Shown: in pieces, positions 34,285-43,600 of the stretch
Position numbering within the stretch: the first letter of the stretch is position 1
Layout: every line of letters begins with the position of its first letter
Source of the DNA: G051132615 sp051132615
GTDB lineage: Bacteria > Pseudomonadota > Gammaproteobacteria > Burkholderiales > Neisseriaceae
NCBI RefSeq assembly: GCF_051132615.1
Contig: NZ_CP152375.1
Location: 2,046,001 to 2,110,000, forward strand
Direction of reading: 5' to 3'
DNA length: 64,000 nucleotides
Program-made: the position numbers and the translations under genes
Notes under the pieces: generated by a model
Told to the model about the DNA's origin: nothing
Databases searched by the model: none
Seen by the model: only the letters and a program-made list of their open reading frames with translations

Positions 34285-36564
34285 TTACACAGCTTCTGTA
34301 AAGGTACGTGTCACAACATCTTGTTGTTGTTCACGGGTTAGAGAGTTAAAACGAACTGCATAACCTGATACACGAATCGTTAATTGAGGGTATTTTTCAG
34401 GATGCTCCATTGCATCTAAGAGCATTTCTCTGTTCATCACATTAACGTTTAAATGTTGACCACCTTCAATATTACCTTCGTGGTGGAAGTAACCATCCAT
34501 TAATCCTGCAAGGTTTACTTTACGCATTTCCTCATTTTTACCCAAAGCGCTTGGTACAATTGAGAACGTATAAGAAATACCGTCTTGAGCATATTCAAAA
34601 GGCAGTTTTGCGACAGAAGTCAAAGAAGCAACGGCGCCTTTTTTGTCACGACCATGCATTGGGTTGGCTCCTGGCCCAAATGGTGCGCCTGAACGACGAC
34701 CATCAGGGGTATTGCCTGTTTTTTTGCCATAAACAACATTAGAGGTAATGGTTAATACCGATTGTGTTGGGATCGCATGACGATAAGTTTTCAGTTTTTG
34801 AATTTTCTTCATAAAGCGTTCAACTAAGTCACATGCAATATCATCTACACGCGCATCGTTATTGCCAAATTGTGGATATTCACCTTCAATTTCAAAGTCA
34901 ATAGCCAAACCATCTTCATCTCTAATCGGTTTTACTTTTGCATATTTAATTGCTGATAGAGAGTCTGCTGCCACAGAAAGTCCTGCAATACCACAAGCCA
35001 TAGTACGGGTAACATTTAAGTCATGTAAGGCCATTAAAGAAGCTTCATAACTATATTTGTCATGCATGTAATGAATGATATTCAAGGCAGTCACATATTG
35101 TTGTGCCAGCCAATCCATGAATGAATCCATGCTATTCATGACTTTATCAAAATCCAATACTTCATCTGTCATGACAGGGCCTTTAGGACCAACCTGCATT
35201 TTCATTTTTTCGTCCATACCACCGTTAATGGCATATAGCATGGTTTTTGCTAAGTTGGCACGAGCGCCGAAGAATTGCATTTGTTTGCCTACAATCATTG
35301 GGCTGACACAACAAGCAATCGCATAGTCATCACTTTCAAAATCTGGACGCATTAAATCATCATTTTCATATTGAAGCGAAGAAGTATCGATAGACACTTT
35401 TGCTGCATATTCTTTAAAAGCTTGAGGCAATTTTTCTGACCATAAAATAGTCATATTAGGTTCAGGAGATGGCCCCATTGTGTATAGTGTGTTTAAGAAG
35501 CGGAAGGTGTTTTTGGTGACCAGTGTACGGCCATCTAAACCCATGCCAGCTAAAGATTCTGTTGCCCATATTGGGTCACCTGAAAATAATTCATCATATT
35601 CAGGTGTACGTAGGAAACGAACCATACGTAGTTTCATGACTAAATGGTCAATCAACTCTTGCGCTTCTACTTCAGTTAGTGTGCCAGCCTGTAAATCACG
35701 TTCAATATAAATATCAAGGAAAGTAGATACGCGGCCAAAAGACATAGCGGCACCGTTTTGTGATTTCACTGCGGCAAGATAAGCAAAATAAGTCCATTGA
35801 ACAGCTTCTTTTGCATTAGTTGCTGGTTTAGAAATATCAAAACCATATTTAGCAGCCATTTCTTTAATTTGGCCAAGGGCTTTATGTTGCTCTACAATTT
35901 CTTCTCGTAATTGAAGAATTGCTTCTAGATCATCACCTGCTTCTAATTGACCTTGTAATGAAGTAAATTGATTGAATTTATCTTCCATTAGGTAATCAAT
36001 GCCATAAAGTGCAACACGACGATAATCGCCAATAATACGACCACGACCATAAGCATCTGGTAACCCTGTTAACACACCAGATTTACGACAACGTAAAATA
36101 TCAGGTGTGTACACATCAAACACCCCTTGGTTGTGGGTTTTACGGTATTTTGTGAAAATATCTTTAACGTTTTTGTCTAATTCACGTCCATATACTTTAC
36201 ATGAATTTTCAACCATTTTGATGCCACCAAAAGGAATTAAGGCTCGTTTTAATGGTGCATCTGTTTGTAAACCAACAATGGTTTCTAAATCTTTATTAAT
36301 ATAGCCAGCTTCATGGGAAGTAATGGTCGAAATAACATCCGTATCAAAATCTACAGGTGCGTGTGTACGATTTTCTATTTTAATGCCTTCCAATACCTGA
36401 TCCCATAAAGAGTCAGTCGCTTCCGTTGCGCCAGCTAAGAACGTTTCATCGCCTTCATAAGGTTTGTAATTTTTTTGAATAAAGTCACGTACATTGACTT
36501 CATTTTGCCATTGGCCGTCATGAAAATTTTTCCAGGCTGCTGCGAAGCTGTTGTCTTTAGTCAT
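34285..36564 (-). CDS. pflB: Formate C-acetyltransferase (pyruvate formate-lyase)
   Basis: Cleaves pyruvate to acetyl-CoA and formate during anaerobic growth; a glycyl-radical enzyme of 759 residues. The radical glycine is G734 in RVSGYAVRF, and the catalytic Cys-Cys pair is in AIACCVSPMIVGK. The N-terminus FHDGQWQNEVNVRDFIQKNY and the stretch LTGLPDAYGRGRIIGDYRR are close to the E. coli type. Codon use is slightly richer in preferred codons than its surroundings, as expected for an abundant enzyme. It lies 47 bases after the damaged focA gene, and the FNR box at 37434 lies upstream of the operon. Confidence 0.97.
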   Translation of the reverse strand: MTKDNSFAAAWKNFHDGQWQNEVNVRDFIQKNYKPYEGDETFLAGATEATDSLWDQVLEGIKIENRTHAPVDFDTDVISTITSHEAGYINKDLETIVGLQTDAPLKRALIPFGGIKMVENSCKVYGRELDKNVKDIFTKYRKTHNQGVFDVYTPDILRCRKSGVLTGLPDAYGRGRIIGDYRRVALYGIDYLMEDKFNQFTSLQGQLEAGDDLEAILQLREEIVEQHKALGQIKEMAAKYGFDISKPATNAKEAVQWTYFAYLAAVKSQNGAAMSFGRVSTFLDIYIERDLQAGTLTEVEAQELIDHLVMKLRMVRFLRTPEYDELFSGDPIWATESLAGMGLDGRTLVTKNTFRFLNTLYTMGPSPEPNMTILWSEKLPQAFKEYAAKVSIDTSSLQYENDDLMRPDFESDDYAIACCVSPMIVGKQMQFFGARANLAKTMLYAINGGMDEKMKMQVGPKGPVMTDEVLDFDKVMNSMDSFMDWLAQQYVTALNIIHYMHDKYSYEASLMALHDLNVTRTMACGIAGLSVAADSLSAIKYAKVKPIRDEDGLAIDFEIEGEYPQFGNNDARVDDIACDLVERFMKKIQKLKTYRHAIPTQSVLTITSNVVYGKKTGNTPDGRRSGAPFGPGANPMHGRDKKGAVASLTSVAKLPFEYAQDGISYTFSIVPSALGKNEEMRKVNLAGLMDGYFHHEGNIEGGQHLNVNVMNREMLLDAMEHPEKYPQLTIRVSGYAVRFNSLTREQQQDVVTRTFTEAV

Positions 36565-36611
36565 TTTTTTATCTCCATAGATTCATACTACTAATCAATT
36601 GCTACAACAAG

Positions 36612-37325
36612 TTAAGAACAAAGTGTTTCATTAATACTCACCGATCTGGTTTTTTTCTTTAACAATATCCACCAGAACGTTAAACCTACAACCATCCCGC
36701 CAACGATATTGCTTAAAGTGACAGGAATAAGATTTTTAATTACAAATTGGTTGCTGGTTAAATATTGATAATGTTCTGTAGAGTTGTTAACCAATAACCA
36801 AAAATCAGGTACAGCCATCCCCAGAAAAAATACTTCCTGTAATTTATATGAGGCTGTTTCCAAAATATTCAAGCTCCACAAACCCTTAGCAAATATGTTT
36901 GGGTGAGCGAACCAGATAATCACAATAAAGATAAGAGTAGCAATAAAATTGCTAAAATAAACCAGATAATAGGGTGATAACAATTTTAGCCAAGCAAACT
37001 TACCTTGTGCTGTTGAAATAATATTCAAAATAATGGATGAGAAGAGGTTAACGCCATAAATACCAACTAGCGTCAAACCTAATGAGAAACAAATACCCCC
37101 AATTAGTTTTGCTAAACCATAGGGCACATTTGCTGTACCTGTTGTAACAGTAGTATAAAAAGCGAATGCGATGGAAATAAACACACCAGCTACAATAGCA
37201 GAGCACAAGGTAAATAAAGAATACTTACTTACTTTATAGTAACCTGTATTTTCTGCTGTTTGCGCTATTTCCAAAGGAGATAATATGCCTCCCTGTTTAT
37301 TTGAGCACAAACTACCACACCTCAA
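36612..37325 (-). pseudogene. focA: focA-like formate channel gene with internal deletion and no ATG start
   Basis: Related to the formate/nitrite channel FocA, which exports formate made by pyruvate formate-lyase. The first 165 or so residues align well from memory with E. coli FocA: AGVFISIAFAFYTTVTTGT, AKLIGGICFSLGLTLVG, the Omega-loop region NLFSS (LFTS in E. coli). Then at LGMAVPDFW the frame jumps to the equivalent of the region just before the last helix. About 50 residues are missing, covering roughly membrane helices 4-5 and the FEHS segment that holds the gating His. The frame is kept. The only possible start near the 5' end is a TTG; no ATG exists before the middle of the gene. At 237 rather than about 285 residues it is unlikely to form a working pore. 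Confidence 0.75.
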
Positions 37326-37690
37326 GCTAATTATTTAACCTGTTTTTATTTATATTTTTAAATCAGGTTAAATTTTGATAACACACCTCGCTTTGTATTG
37401 TTTAGAATCATACGCCTTTAAATTTCAAATTGTTTGATTTAGATCAAATAATTTGAGTTGCCATCTTATTTATTTAGAATGTATCAATCTATGGTTTAAG
37501 TGTATTGTAAATCGTATTATTTTAATTATTGAAATAATGATTTAATTGAGAAGAGCAAATATATTGATTACAACTACAAGTTAGTTTGATCATGCTTTAG
37601 TAGTTTTACTATCATAATAATTTATTTAACTCAAAATTTATTTTCATAAAAATTTCAATGTGTTTTAAAATAGGGATTTTGAGCAGGATA
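37326..37690. other. Divergent intergenic region focA / mig-14-like
   Basis: Very AT-rich spacer of about 365 bases. Apart from the FNR box at 37434-37447 I see no gene, RNA or repeat. Promoters for both flanking genes should lie here, but AT-richness leaves too many possible -10 elements to choose one. Confidence 0.5.
37434..37447. promoter_or_regulatory. FNR (Crp/Fnr) box upstream of focA-pflB-pflA
   Basis: TTGATTTAGATCAA is a perfect match to the FNR consensus TTGAT-N4-ATCAA. It lies 109 bp upstream of the focA frame. Binding of FNR under low oxygen would activate the pfl operon; being symmetric it could also serve the rightward Mig-14-like gene. Confidence 0.8.
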
Positions 37691-38602
37691 ATGTATAAAT
37701 TTAAAATGAAGGTTTGCCAATGGGAAGAGGTTGATTTAAATATTTACCAACAAGCATATAAAAGATTCGGCGGTAATATTTCTTCTCATCCAGATATTTT
37801 GGCTTTTCAGCATGAATATGCTGATTGTCGTGAAAAATATCTTGCTAAGAGTGATAAGAATAATCAAATAGTTGCCGCTATGTGTGTGTGGGATAAGAAA
37901 TATATTGCTAATACGCCTGAGTCAAGAGTGTTAGTGAAGGATTTGGCCATTCCAGTACAAACAGATGAATTATTGTTGCCGATTGCAAGTAATGTAATTA
38001 TACCGTTTAAAACTAAAGTTTTATCCGAGGTTCATCAAAAACAAGTATGTAACGCTTCCTTTCGGATAAATTCTGGTAGAGAAATTTGTTTAGCCAAAGG
38101 ACTAGGTAAAAATGGCTTTTCAAAGAAATCACAAAATACAAGGAATCGAGAATTGCAACGTTTCCTTGATGCTGGTGGAGAAATATATTCACATAACAAG
38201 TTTACTCCTGAGCAGATATTTGAGATGTATAGTTCTTTATTTTATCAAAGAAGAGGTAAATATCCTGAAAATAAAGAAATGAACTTATTGTTTCTTAATC
38301 GATTTAAAGATTACATTTTTGGTAGTTTTCTTTTTTTTAAAGGTGAGCCATGTGCATATCAGTTAATTATTAAGTCTGATAGCCTAGATTGGGTTAATTT
38401 TGATTACATAAATATCGGTTATGATCAATCTTTAGCTCACTTAAGTGTTGGCACAGTGGTTATGTGGAAAAACCTTCTTGATGCAGAGCAGTATTGTAAA
38501 AATAAAAATAAAAATATGCGTTTTTCATTTGGTAATCCTAGTGCTCAATATAAAGAAAGATGGTGTTATAAACAACCTGTAGGACGTATTTTAAGTATTT
38601 AA
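37691..38602 (+). CDS. Mig-14 family protein
   Basis: A protein of about 303 residues that I assign to the Mig-14 family (PF07395). In Salmonella, Mig-14 supports survival in macrophages and resistance to antimicrobial peptides and associates with the inner membrane. Landmarks seen are KRFGGNISSHPDILAFQH near the start, the central NGFSKKSQNTRNRELQRFLDAGGEI, and SFLFFKGEPCAYQLIIK plus RFSFGNPSAQYKERWC in the C-terminal part, which has a GNAT-like pattern. The start is uncertain: ATG at 37691 or 37706; a longer frame from 37658 has no support. A/T content is above neighbouring genes, which may indicate transfer. Confidence 0.75.
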   Translation: MYKFKMKVCQWEEVDLNIYQQAYKRFGGNISSHPDILAFQHEYADCREKYLAKSDKNNQIVAAMCVWDKKYIANTPESRVLVKDLAIPVQTDELLLPIASNVIIPFKTKVLSEVHQKQVCNASFRINSGREICLAKGLGKNGFSKKSQNTRNRELQRFLDAGGEIYSHNKFTPEQIFEMYSSLFYQRRGKYPENKEMNLLFLNRFKDYIFGSFLFFKGEPCAYQLIIKSDSLDWVNFDYINIGYDQSLAHLSVGTVVMWKNLLDAEQYCKNKNKNMRFSFGNPSAQYKERWCYKQPVGRILSI

Positions 38603-38778
38603 AATCAATATTAAATTAGGTATAATTCATTCTTGGTTTAGAGCATTGATCTATTTTAAAATAAAAAGAATTAATTGTTTTGTTGGTAAAAATGAATGAG
38701 TGTTTTAATTATAATTTAATAGCATTTGATTATGGAAAATATATTGAATTTAATCATTTAGCTTACATAAGGTATACG

Positions 38779-39114
38779 ATGAAAACAGGTTTTTTATGGT
38801 TGTTTGTTGCCATAGTTGCAGAAGTGCTTTCTACCCATTTTTTAAAAGCGACAGAAGGCTTCTCTAAATTGGTTCCTACAGTATTGGTGTTGTTGGGATA
38901 TGCAATTGCTTTTTTTTGCTTGAGTCAGACTATCAAAACAATTCCTACTGGTATCGCTTATGCAATTTGGTGTGGTATGGGCATTGTACTGGTTAATTTA
39001 TTGGCTTTTTTTTTGTACGGTCAAAAACTGGATGTTGCTGCAGTAGCAGGTATTACATTGATTAGTGTGGGTGTATTAGTGATACAAGTCTTTTCCAAAA
39101 CCACAGTTGGTTAA
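38779..39114 (+). CDS. Small multidrug resistance (SMR) efflux protein
   Basis: Proton-driven antiporter of quaternary ammonium compounds or polyamines, acting as a dimer of four-helix subunits. The essential glutamate is in LFVAIVAEVLSTHFLKATEGF, and IPTGIAYAIWCGMGIVLV is the third-helix signature. The ATG at 38779 is chosen: AAGG lies six bases upstream and the protein is then 111 residues, normal for EmrE relatives. A longer in-frame extension from 38680 is unlikely because it is polar and unlike the family. It lies after the Mig-14-like gene and before tex, in the same direction. Confidence 0.93.
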   Translation: MKTGFLWLFVAIVAEVLSTHFLKATEGFSKLVPTVLVLLGYAIAFFCLSQTIKTIPTGIAYAIWCGMGIVLVNLLAFFLYGQKLDVAAVAGITLISVGVLVIQVFSKTTVG

Positions 39115-39222
39115 AATTTTTTTGGTTTTATTACAAATATTTGTTTGATTGTAGAGAAACTTTACAGGTTGTCCATAAAAAGTTTATCCTTATAATCTTT
39201 TTCTTCTAAAGTTTACGTTTTT

Positions 39223-41514
39223 ATGGATATCACACAGCGCCTAAGTCAAGAGCTTTCTGTTAAATTAAATCAAGTTGCCAATACTATTGAATTATTAGAT
39301 GAAGGAGCGACAGTTCCTTTTATTGCTCGTTATCGTAAAGAGGTGACTGGTGGGTTAGATGATACACAACTTAGGCTATTGGCCGAACGTTTGGTTTATC
39401 TGCGTGAGTTAGAAGATAGACGTAAAGTCATTGTCAATAGTATTACTGAACAAGGTAAAATGACAGATGATTTGCTGCAGAAAATTAATGAGGCAGATAA
39501 TAAAACCTATTTAGAAGATTTATATCTTCCTTTTAAACCTAAACGTCGCACTAAAGCCCAAATGGCTAAAGAGGCTGGGTTAGAACCATTGGCATTACTG
39601 CTGTGGCAAAATCCACAAAATGCTCCAGAAGAGATTGCGGAACAATACTTAAACCCTGAACACAATATTAATGAAATTAAGGTGGCTTTGGATGGTGCCA
39701 GAGCCATTTTAATGGAAATTTTTTCAGAAGATGCCGCGCTTATTGGTCAGTTAAGAGATAAACTATGGAAAGTAGGGCAAATTACCTCAAAAGTTATTTC
39801 TGGTCAGGAAGAAGCAGGCGCTAAGTTTGCTGATTATTTTCAACATCAAGAATCTATTGCCTCAATCCCTTCTCATCGTGCTTTAGCCTTATTAAGGGCT
39901 CGTAATGAAGGGATTATTCATTTGAATCTACAATATCAACCAGAAGAAACAGCGGTTACACAAGCCAGTGAATTTGAGCAGTTGATTGCACAGCATTTCT
40001 CTATTGAGCAAAAGGGCAGAGCTGCTGATAAATGGTTACAAGATACTGTTAGATTATGTTGGCGGGCAAAAGTATTTTTGTCTCTTGAGCTAGACTCTTT
40101 AAATCGAATGAGAGAGGCTGCGGAAGAAGAAGCGATTCGTGTGTTTGCTCGCAATCTACGTGATTTATTATTAGCCGCTCCTGCAGGTTCACATACAACG
40201 ATAGGGTTGGATCCTGGTCTGCGAACAGGTGTAAAGGTTGCAGTAGTTGATTCAACTGGTAAATTATTAGCAACTGATACCATTTACCCGCATGCACCTA
40301 GAAATAACTGGCAAGAATCATTAAGCACTCTATCTAGCTTGATTAAGAAACATAACGTTACACTGATTGCTATTGGCAATGGTACAGCCAGCAGAGAAAC
40401 AGATAAATTAGCTGCTGATTTAATTAAATTATTACCTCAAAATAATGTCCACAAAATTGTTGTGAGTGAAGCTGGGGCGTCTGTTTATTCTGCATCAGAA
40501 CTTGCTGCAAAAGAGTTTCCTGATTTGGATGTTTCTTTACGTGGTGCTGTGTCTATTGCCAGACGTTTACAAGATCCATTGGCAGAATTGGTAAAAATTG
40601 ATCCTAAAGCCATTGGGGTGGGGCAATATCAGCATGATGTTAATCAAAATCAGTTAGTAAGAAGCCTTGATGCTGTTGTTGAAGATTGTGTGAATGCAGT
40701 GGGTGTTGATGTTAATACAGCATCTACTGCGTTATTAAGTCATATTTCTGGACTTAATCATACTTTGGCTCAAAATATTGTTGCCTATCGTGATGAACAT
40801 GGTGTTTTTAAACAGCGTAAACAATTATTGAAAGTACCACGTTTAGGTGAAAAAACATTTGAACAAGCGGCTGGATTTTTACGCATTAATGATGGTAATG
40901 AGCCCCTAGATGCATCAGGTGTCCACCCAGAAGCTTATCCTGTTGTTGAAAAAATGCTCAAACAATTGGGACAACCGATTAAACAAATAATGGGTAATAC
41001 AGAACAAATAAAATTGATTCAGGCGACACAATTCACGGATGAGCGTTTTGGTTTGCCTACAATCTTGGACATTCTAAAAGAGTTGGAAAAACCAGGTCGA
41101 GATCCGCGAGGAGAATTTAAAACAGCCACTTTTGCTGATAATGTTGCGGATATCAAGGATTTAGAAGTAGGTATGATTTTAGAAGGCGTGATCACTAATG
41201 TTGCCAATTTTGGCGCTTTTGTTGATGTTGGTGTTCATCAAGATGGGTTGGTGCATATTTCTGCGTTAGCTGATAAATATGTTTCTGATCCTCATACAGT
41301 GGTGAAAGCTGGTGATGTAGTTAAAGTCAAAGTGATGGACGTAGATGTGGCTCGGAAGAGAATTGGATTGAGTATGAGATTAGGTAATGATACAGCTAAA
41401 TCTAAAGAGAAAGATATTAAGCAAAACAGAAAAGATGAGCACCCCCAAATTTTTGATGGTCATGTTAGTACAGTCATGGCCGATGCATTTGCAAAAATAA
41501 AAAATAACTTATAA
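39223..41514 (+). CDS. tex: RNA-binding transcriptional accessory protein Tex
   Basis: Tex is a conserved multidomain nucleic-acid-binding factor (related to yeast Spt6) that affects gene expression and virulence in Bordetella and Neisseria. The 763-residue protein has the N-terminal helical Tex domain (VPFIARYRKEVTGGLDDTQLR), a YqgF/RNase H-like fold (TIGLDPGLRTGVKVAVVD), helix-hairpin-helix elements, and a C-terminal S1 RNA-binding domain at about residues 649-720 (GVITNVANFGAFVDVGVHQD). The ATG at 39223 matches family N-termini (DITQRLSQEL). A weak hairpin follows. Confidence 0.96.
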   Translation: MDITQRLSQELSVKLNQVANTIELLDEGATVPFIARYRKEVTGGLDDTQLRLLAERLVYLRELEDRRKVIVNSITEQGKMTDDLLQKINEADNKTYLEDLYLPFKPKRRTKAQMAKEAGLEPLALLLWQNPQNAPEEIAEQYLNPEHNINEIKVALDGARAILMEIFSEDAALIGQLRDKLWKVGQITSKVISGQEEAGAKFADYFQHQESIASIPSHRALALLRARNEGIIHLNLQYQPEETAVTQASEFEQLIAQHFSIEQKGRAADKWLQDTVRLCWRAKVFLSLELDSLNRMREAAEEEAIRVFARNLRDLLLAAPAGSHTTIGLDPGLRTGVKVAVVDSTGKLLATDTIYPHAPRNNWQESLSTLSSLIKKHNVTLIAIGNGTASRETDKLAADLIKLLPQNNVHKIVVSEAGASVYSASELAAKEFPDLDVSLRGAVSIARRLQDPLAELVKIDPKAIGVGQYQHDVNQNQLVRSLDAVVEDCVNAVGVDVNTASTALLSHISGLNHTLAQNIVAYRDEHGVFKQRKQLLKVPRLGEKTFEQAAGFLRINDGNEPLDASGVHPEAYPVVEKMLKQLGQPIKQIMGNTEQIKLIQATQFTDERFGLPTILDILKELEKPGRDPRGEFKTATFADNVADIKDLEVGMILEGVITNVANFGAFVDVGVHQDGLVHISALADKYVSDPHTVVKAGDVVKVKVMDVDVARKRIGLSMRLGNDTAKSKEKDIKQNRKDEHPQIFDGHVSTVMADAFAKIKNNL

Positions 41515-41540
41515 TTTCGTTAATTAATTTTAAATTTCTA

Positions 41541-41579
41541 AAGAGGCCACTTAATTATATCTATAATAAGGTGGTCTTT
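41541..41579 (+). terminator. Imperfect hairpin after tex
   Basis: AGGCCACTTA pairs with TAAGGTGGTCT with one bulged G; a short T run follows. It is a plausible but weak terminator 27 bases past the stop. Confidence 0.4.
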
Positions 41580-41772
41580 GTGTGTAATGTATAGCAAGAG
41601 TACTCCTCGTGTTTAATTAAATTCTATTAAAAATAGAATTGTTGATATTTGGTTTTAGATTTCATTTTTAATTTAGGGTATTTATCATTTGAATTGGTAT
41701 TACTTTATTGTAAAGCTTATGTTAAAATAATGAATTAATTTAAGTGCTATAATATCAGGTTAAATTTTGAAA

Positions 41773-43212
41773 ATGAATAGTGTATCTAAAATTGTCCCAG
41801 TTTTATTATGTGGAGGCGCGGGTTCGCGTTTATGGCCTGTTTCAAGAGAAGAGCATCCTAAACCATTTTTACAAATTGGAGATGGCTATTCATTGTTACA
41901 AAAAGCTTTTATTCGTGGCATTAATGCAGCCGAAGGTGTAACAGATGTTTTAACTGTAACTAATATAAACTTATTTTTTAAAACAAAAGAAGAATTTGAA
42001 AAAGTTAATGTAAACCAGTTAGAAACAACGTATATCCTAGAACCTTTTGGTAAAAACACAGCCGCTGCTATAGCTTCCGCTGCATTATATGCTCAACAAA
42101 AATATGGTAATGCAATTTTACTAGTGCTTCCTGCAGATCATTTGATTAAAAATGAACAGGCATTTAATGAAGCTGTTTCCAAAGCAAAATTTTTGGCTGA
42201 AGAAGGGAAAATAGTTACATTTGGTATTAAGCCCACTACTCCAGAAACTGGTTATGGTTATATTCAAGCTGATGGCTATAATGTGGTTCGCTTTATTGAG
42301 AAGCCATCAAAAGATAAAGCAAAAGAGCTTGTTCAGTCGCCTGATTATTTATGGAATTCAGGAATATTTTGTTTTTCCTCTGAAATTATGCTTCAGGAAC
42401 TTGAAAAATTCTGTCCTGAGTTACTGCAAGAAGTGAATGCCTGCTTAAATGTATCAGAGAAAACTAATGCAGTTAATATGAATAAAATTAGATTGTCGAA
42501 GGAAATGTTTGATCAGGTAACTGATATTTCTATTGATTATGCTGTTATGGAAAAATCTAAGAATGTTGCTGTAGTTCCTTGTGATATCGGATGGTATGAT
42601 ATTGGTTCATGGGAGGCTATGGGAGAGTTGAATGGTCGAGTTGATGAGTATGGAAACAGGGTCATTAATAACAGTGCAACAAAATTAATTAATACTCAAA
42701 ATTGTTATGTGAATGCTGACAGTCGTGTCATTGGGATGGTTGGGGTAAAAGATTTAATTATAGTTGATACTCCCGATGCATTATTGATTGCAGATAAAAA
42801 ACAAACTCAGGATGTAAAGCAGATTTATACACAGTTAAAACAAGAAAATAATGAAGTCTATAAACTACATCAAACAGTTTATAGACCATGGGGTAGCTAT
42901 ACTGTTTTGGAAAATGGCGAACACTTTAAAATTAAAAGAATTGAAGTAAAGCCTCAGGCTGCTTTATCTTTACAAATGCATCATCATAGAAGTGAGCATT
43001 GGATTGTTGTTTCTGGCATGGCAAAAGTGATTAATGGTGAACATGAACAATTGCTTAATACTAATGAATCCACTTTTATTCCTGCAGGCCACAAACATAG
43101 ATTAGAAAATCCAGGTATTCTTCCATTGGTTTTAATCGAAGTACAAAGTGGGGAATATTTGGGTGAGGATGATATCGTTCGTTATAGTGATGATTATGGT
43201 CGTGTACGATGA
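41773..43212 (+). CDS. manC: Mannose-1-phosphate guanylyltransferase / mannose-6-phosphate isomerase
   Basis: Makes GDP-mannose, the precursor of GDP-D-rhamnose, for the polysaccharide locus. The nucleotidyltransferase domain starts with PVLLCGGAGSRLWPVSREEHPKPFL, carries FIEKPSKDKA and the IDYAVMEKSKNVAVVP segment; a C-terminal cupin domain (about residues 370-475; QMHHHRSEHWIVVSGMAKV) supplies the isomerase part, as in AlgA/WbpW. The ATG at 41773 is used; a TTG two codons upstream is not needed. The length is 479 residues. It is the first gene of the cluster and is separated from wzm by a 388-base leader that begins with a terminator. Confidence 0.95.
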   Translation: MNSVSKIVPVLLCGGAGSRLWPVSREEHPKPFLQIGDGYSLLQKAFIRGINAAEGVTDVLTVTNINLFFKTKEEFEKVNVNQLETTYILEPFGKNTAAAIASAALYAQQKYGNAILLVLPADHLIKNEQAFNEAVSKAKFLAEEGKIVTFGIKPTTPETGYGYIQADGYNVVRFIEKPSKDKAKELVQSPDYLWNSGIFCFSSEIMLQELEKFCPELLQEVNACLNVSEKTNAVNMNKIRLSKEMFDQVTDISIDYAVMEKSKNVAVVPCDIGWYDIGSWEAMGELNGRVDEYGNRVINNSATKLINTQNCYVNADSRVIGMVGVKDLIIVDTPDALLIADKKQTQDVKQIYTQLKQENNEVYKLHQTVYRPWGSYTVLENGEHFKIKRIEVKPQAALSLQMHHHRSEHWIVVSGMAKVINGEHEQLLNTNESTFIPAGHKHRLENPGILPLVLIEVQSGEYLGEDDIVRYSDDYGRVR

Positions 43213-43600
43213 ATTTTAGTTATATTATTTTTAACTGAATGGCTGAAGTATTGTGTATTCATTTTTAAAACAAGTTAAGAAGATTAACTTGTTTTAAATA
43301 TTATCTTAGACATGTAATAGTACTGCATATTAATCTTTTAATGGGAATTATCTTTAGATAGGGATTTTAACTAATAAATTAGTCGAAGGTAGGGTAGAAA
43401 ACTACCCTGAATCAGAAGAAATTAGTTATCAATTAGTTTAATCTTAAATAAGGCCATTATTGAAACAAATGTGAAATAGAAGTAATTAATGCTGATATAC
43501 GCTGTGCGTTTAAATGTTAGAATTTCTGATGATAAATGTCTATTGGATAAAAAAATAACAGGGTTATTGCGTTTTTTAAATAATAATATGAGTAGTGAAT
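43213..43600 (+). other. Leader region upstream of the wzm-wzt glycosyltransferase operon
   Basis: A 388-base gap. It contains the manC terminator and a compact hairpin AGGGTAG-AAAA-CTACCCT at 43391-43408, flanked by further TAAT/ATTA repeats. An ATG-initiated 41-codon frame (43489-43614) overlaps the wzm start but has no ribosome binding site. The region probably holds the promoter of the export operon; the G-rich hairpin is the only local feature unlike the surrounding A/T sequence. Confidence 0.5.
43267..43295 (+). terminator. Terminator after manC
   Basis: Twelve-base perfect arms AAAACAAGTTAA and TTAACTTGTTTT around GAAGA, followed by an A/T-rich tract. It separates manC from the wzm-wzt unit. 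Confidence 0.65.

Noticed and set aside
37658..37690. Longer N-terminus for the Mig-14-like protein
   Set aside because: The first 11 codons have no ribosome binding site and do not resemble the family N-terminus; a start at 37691 or 37706 fits better.
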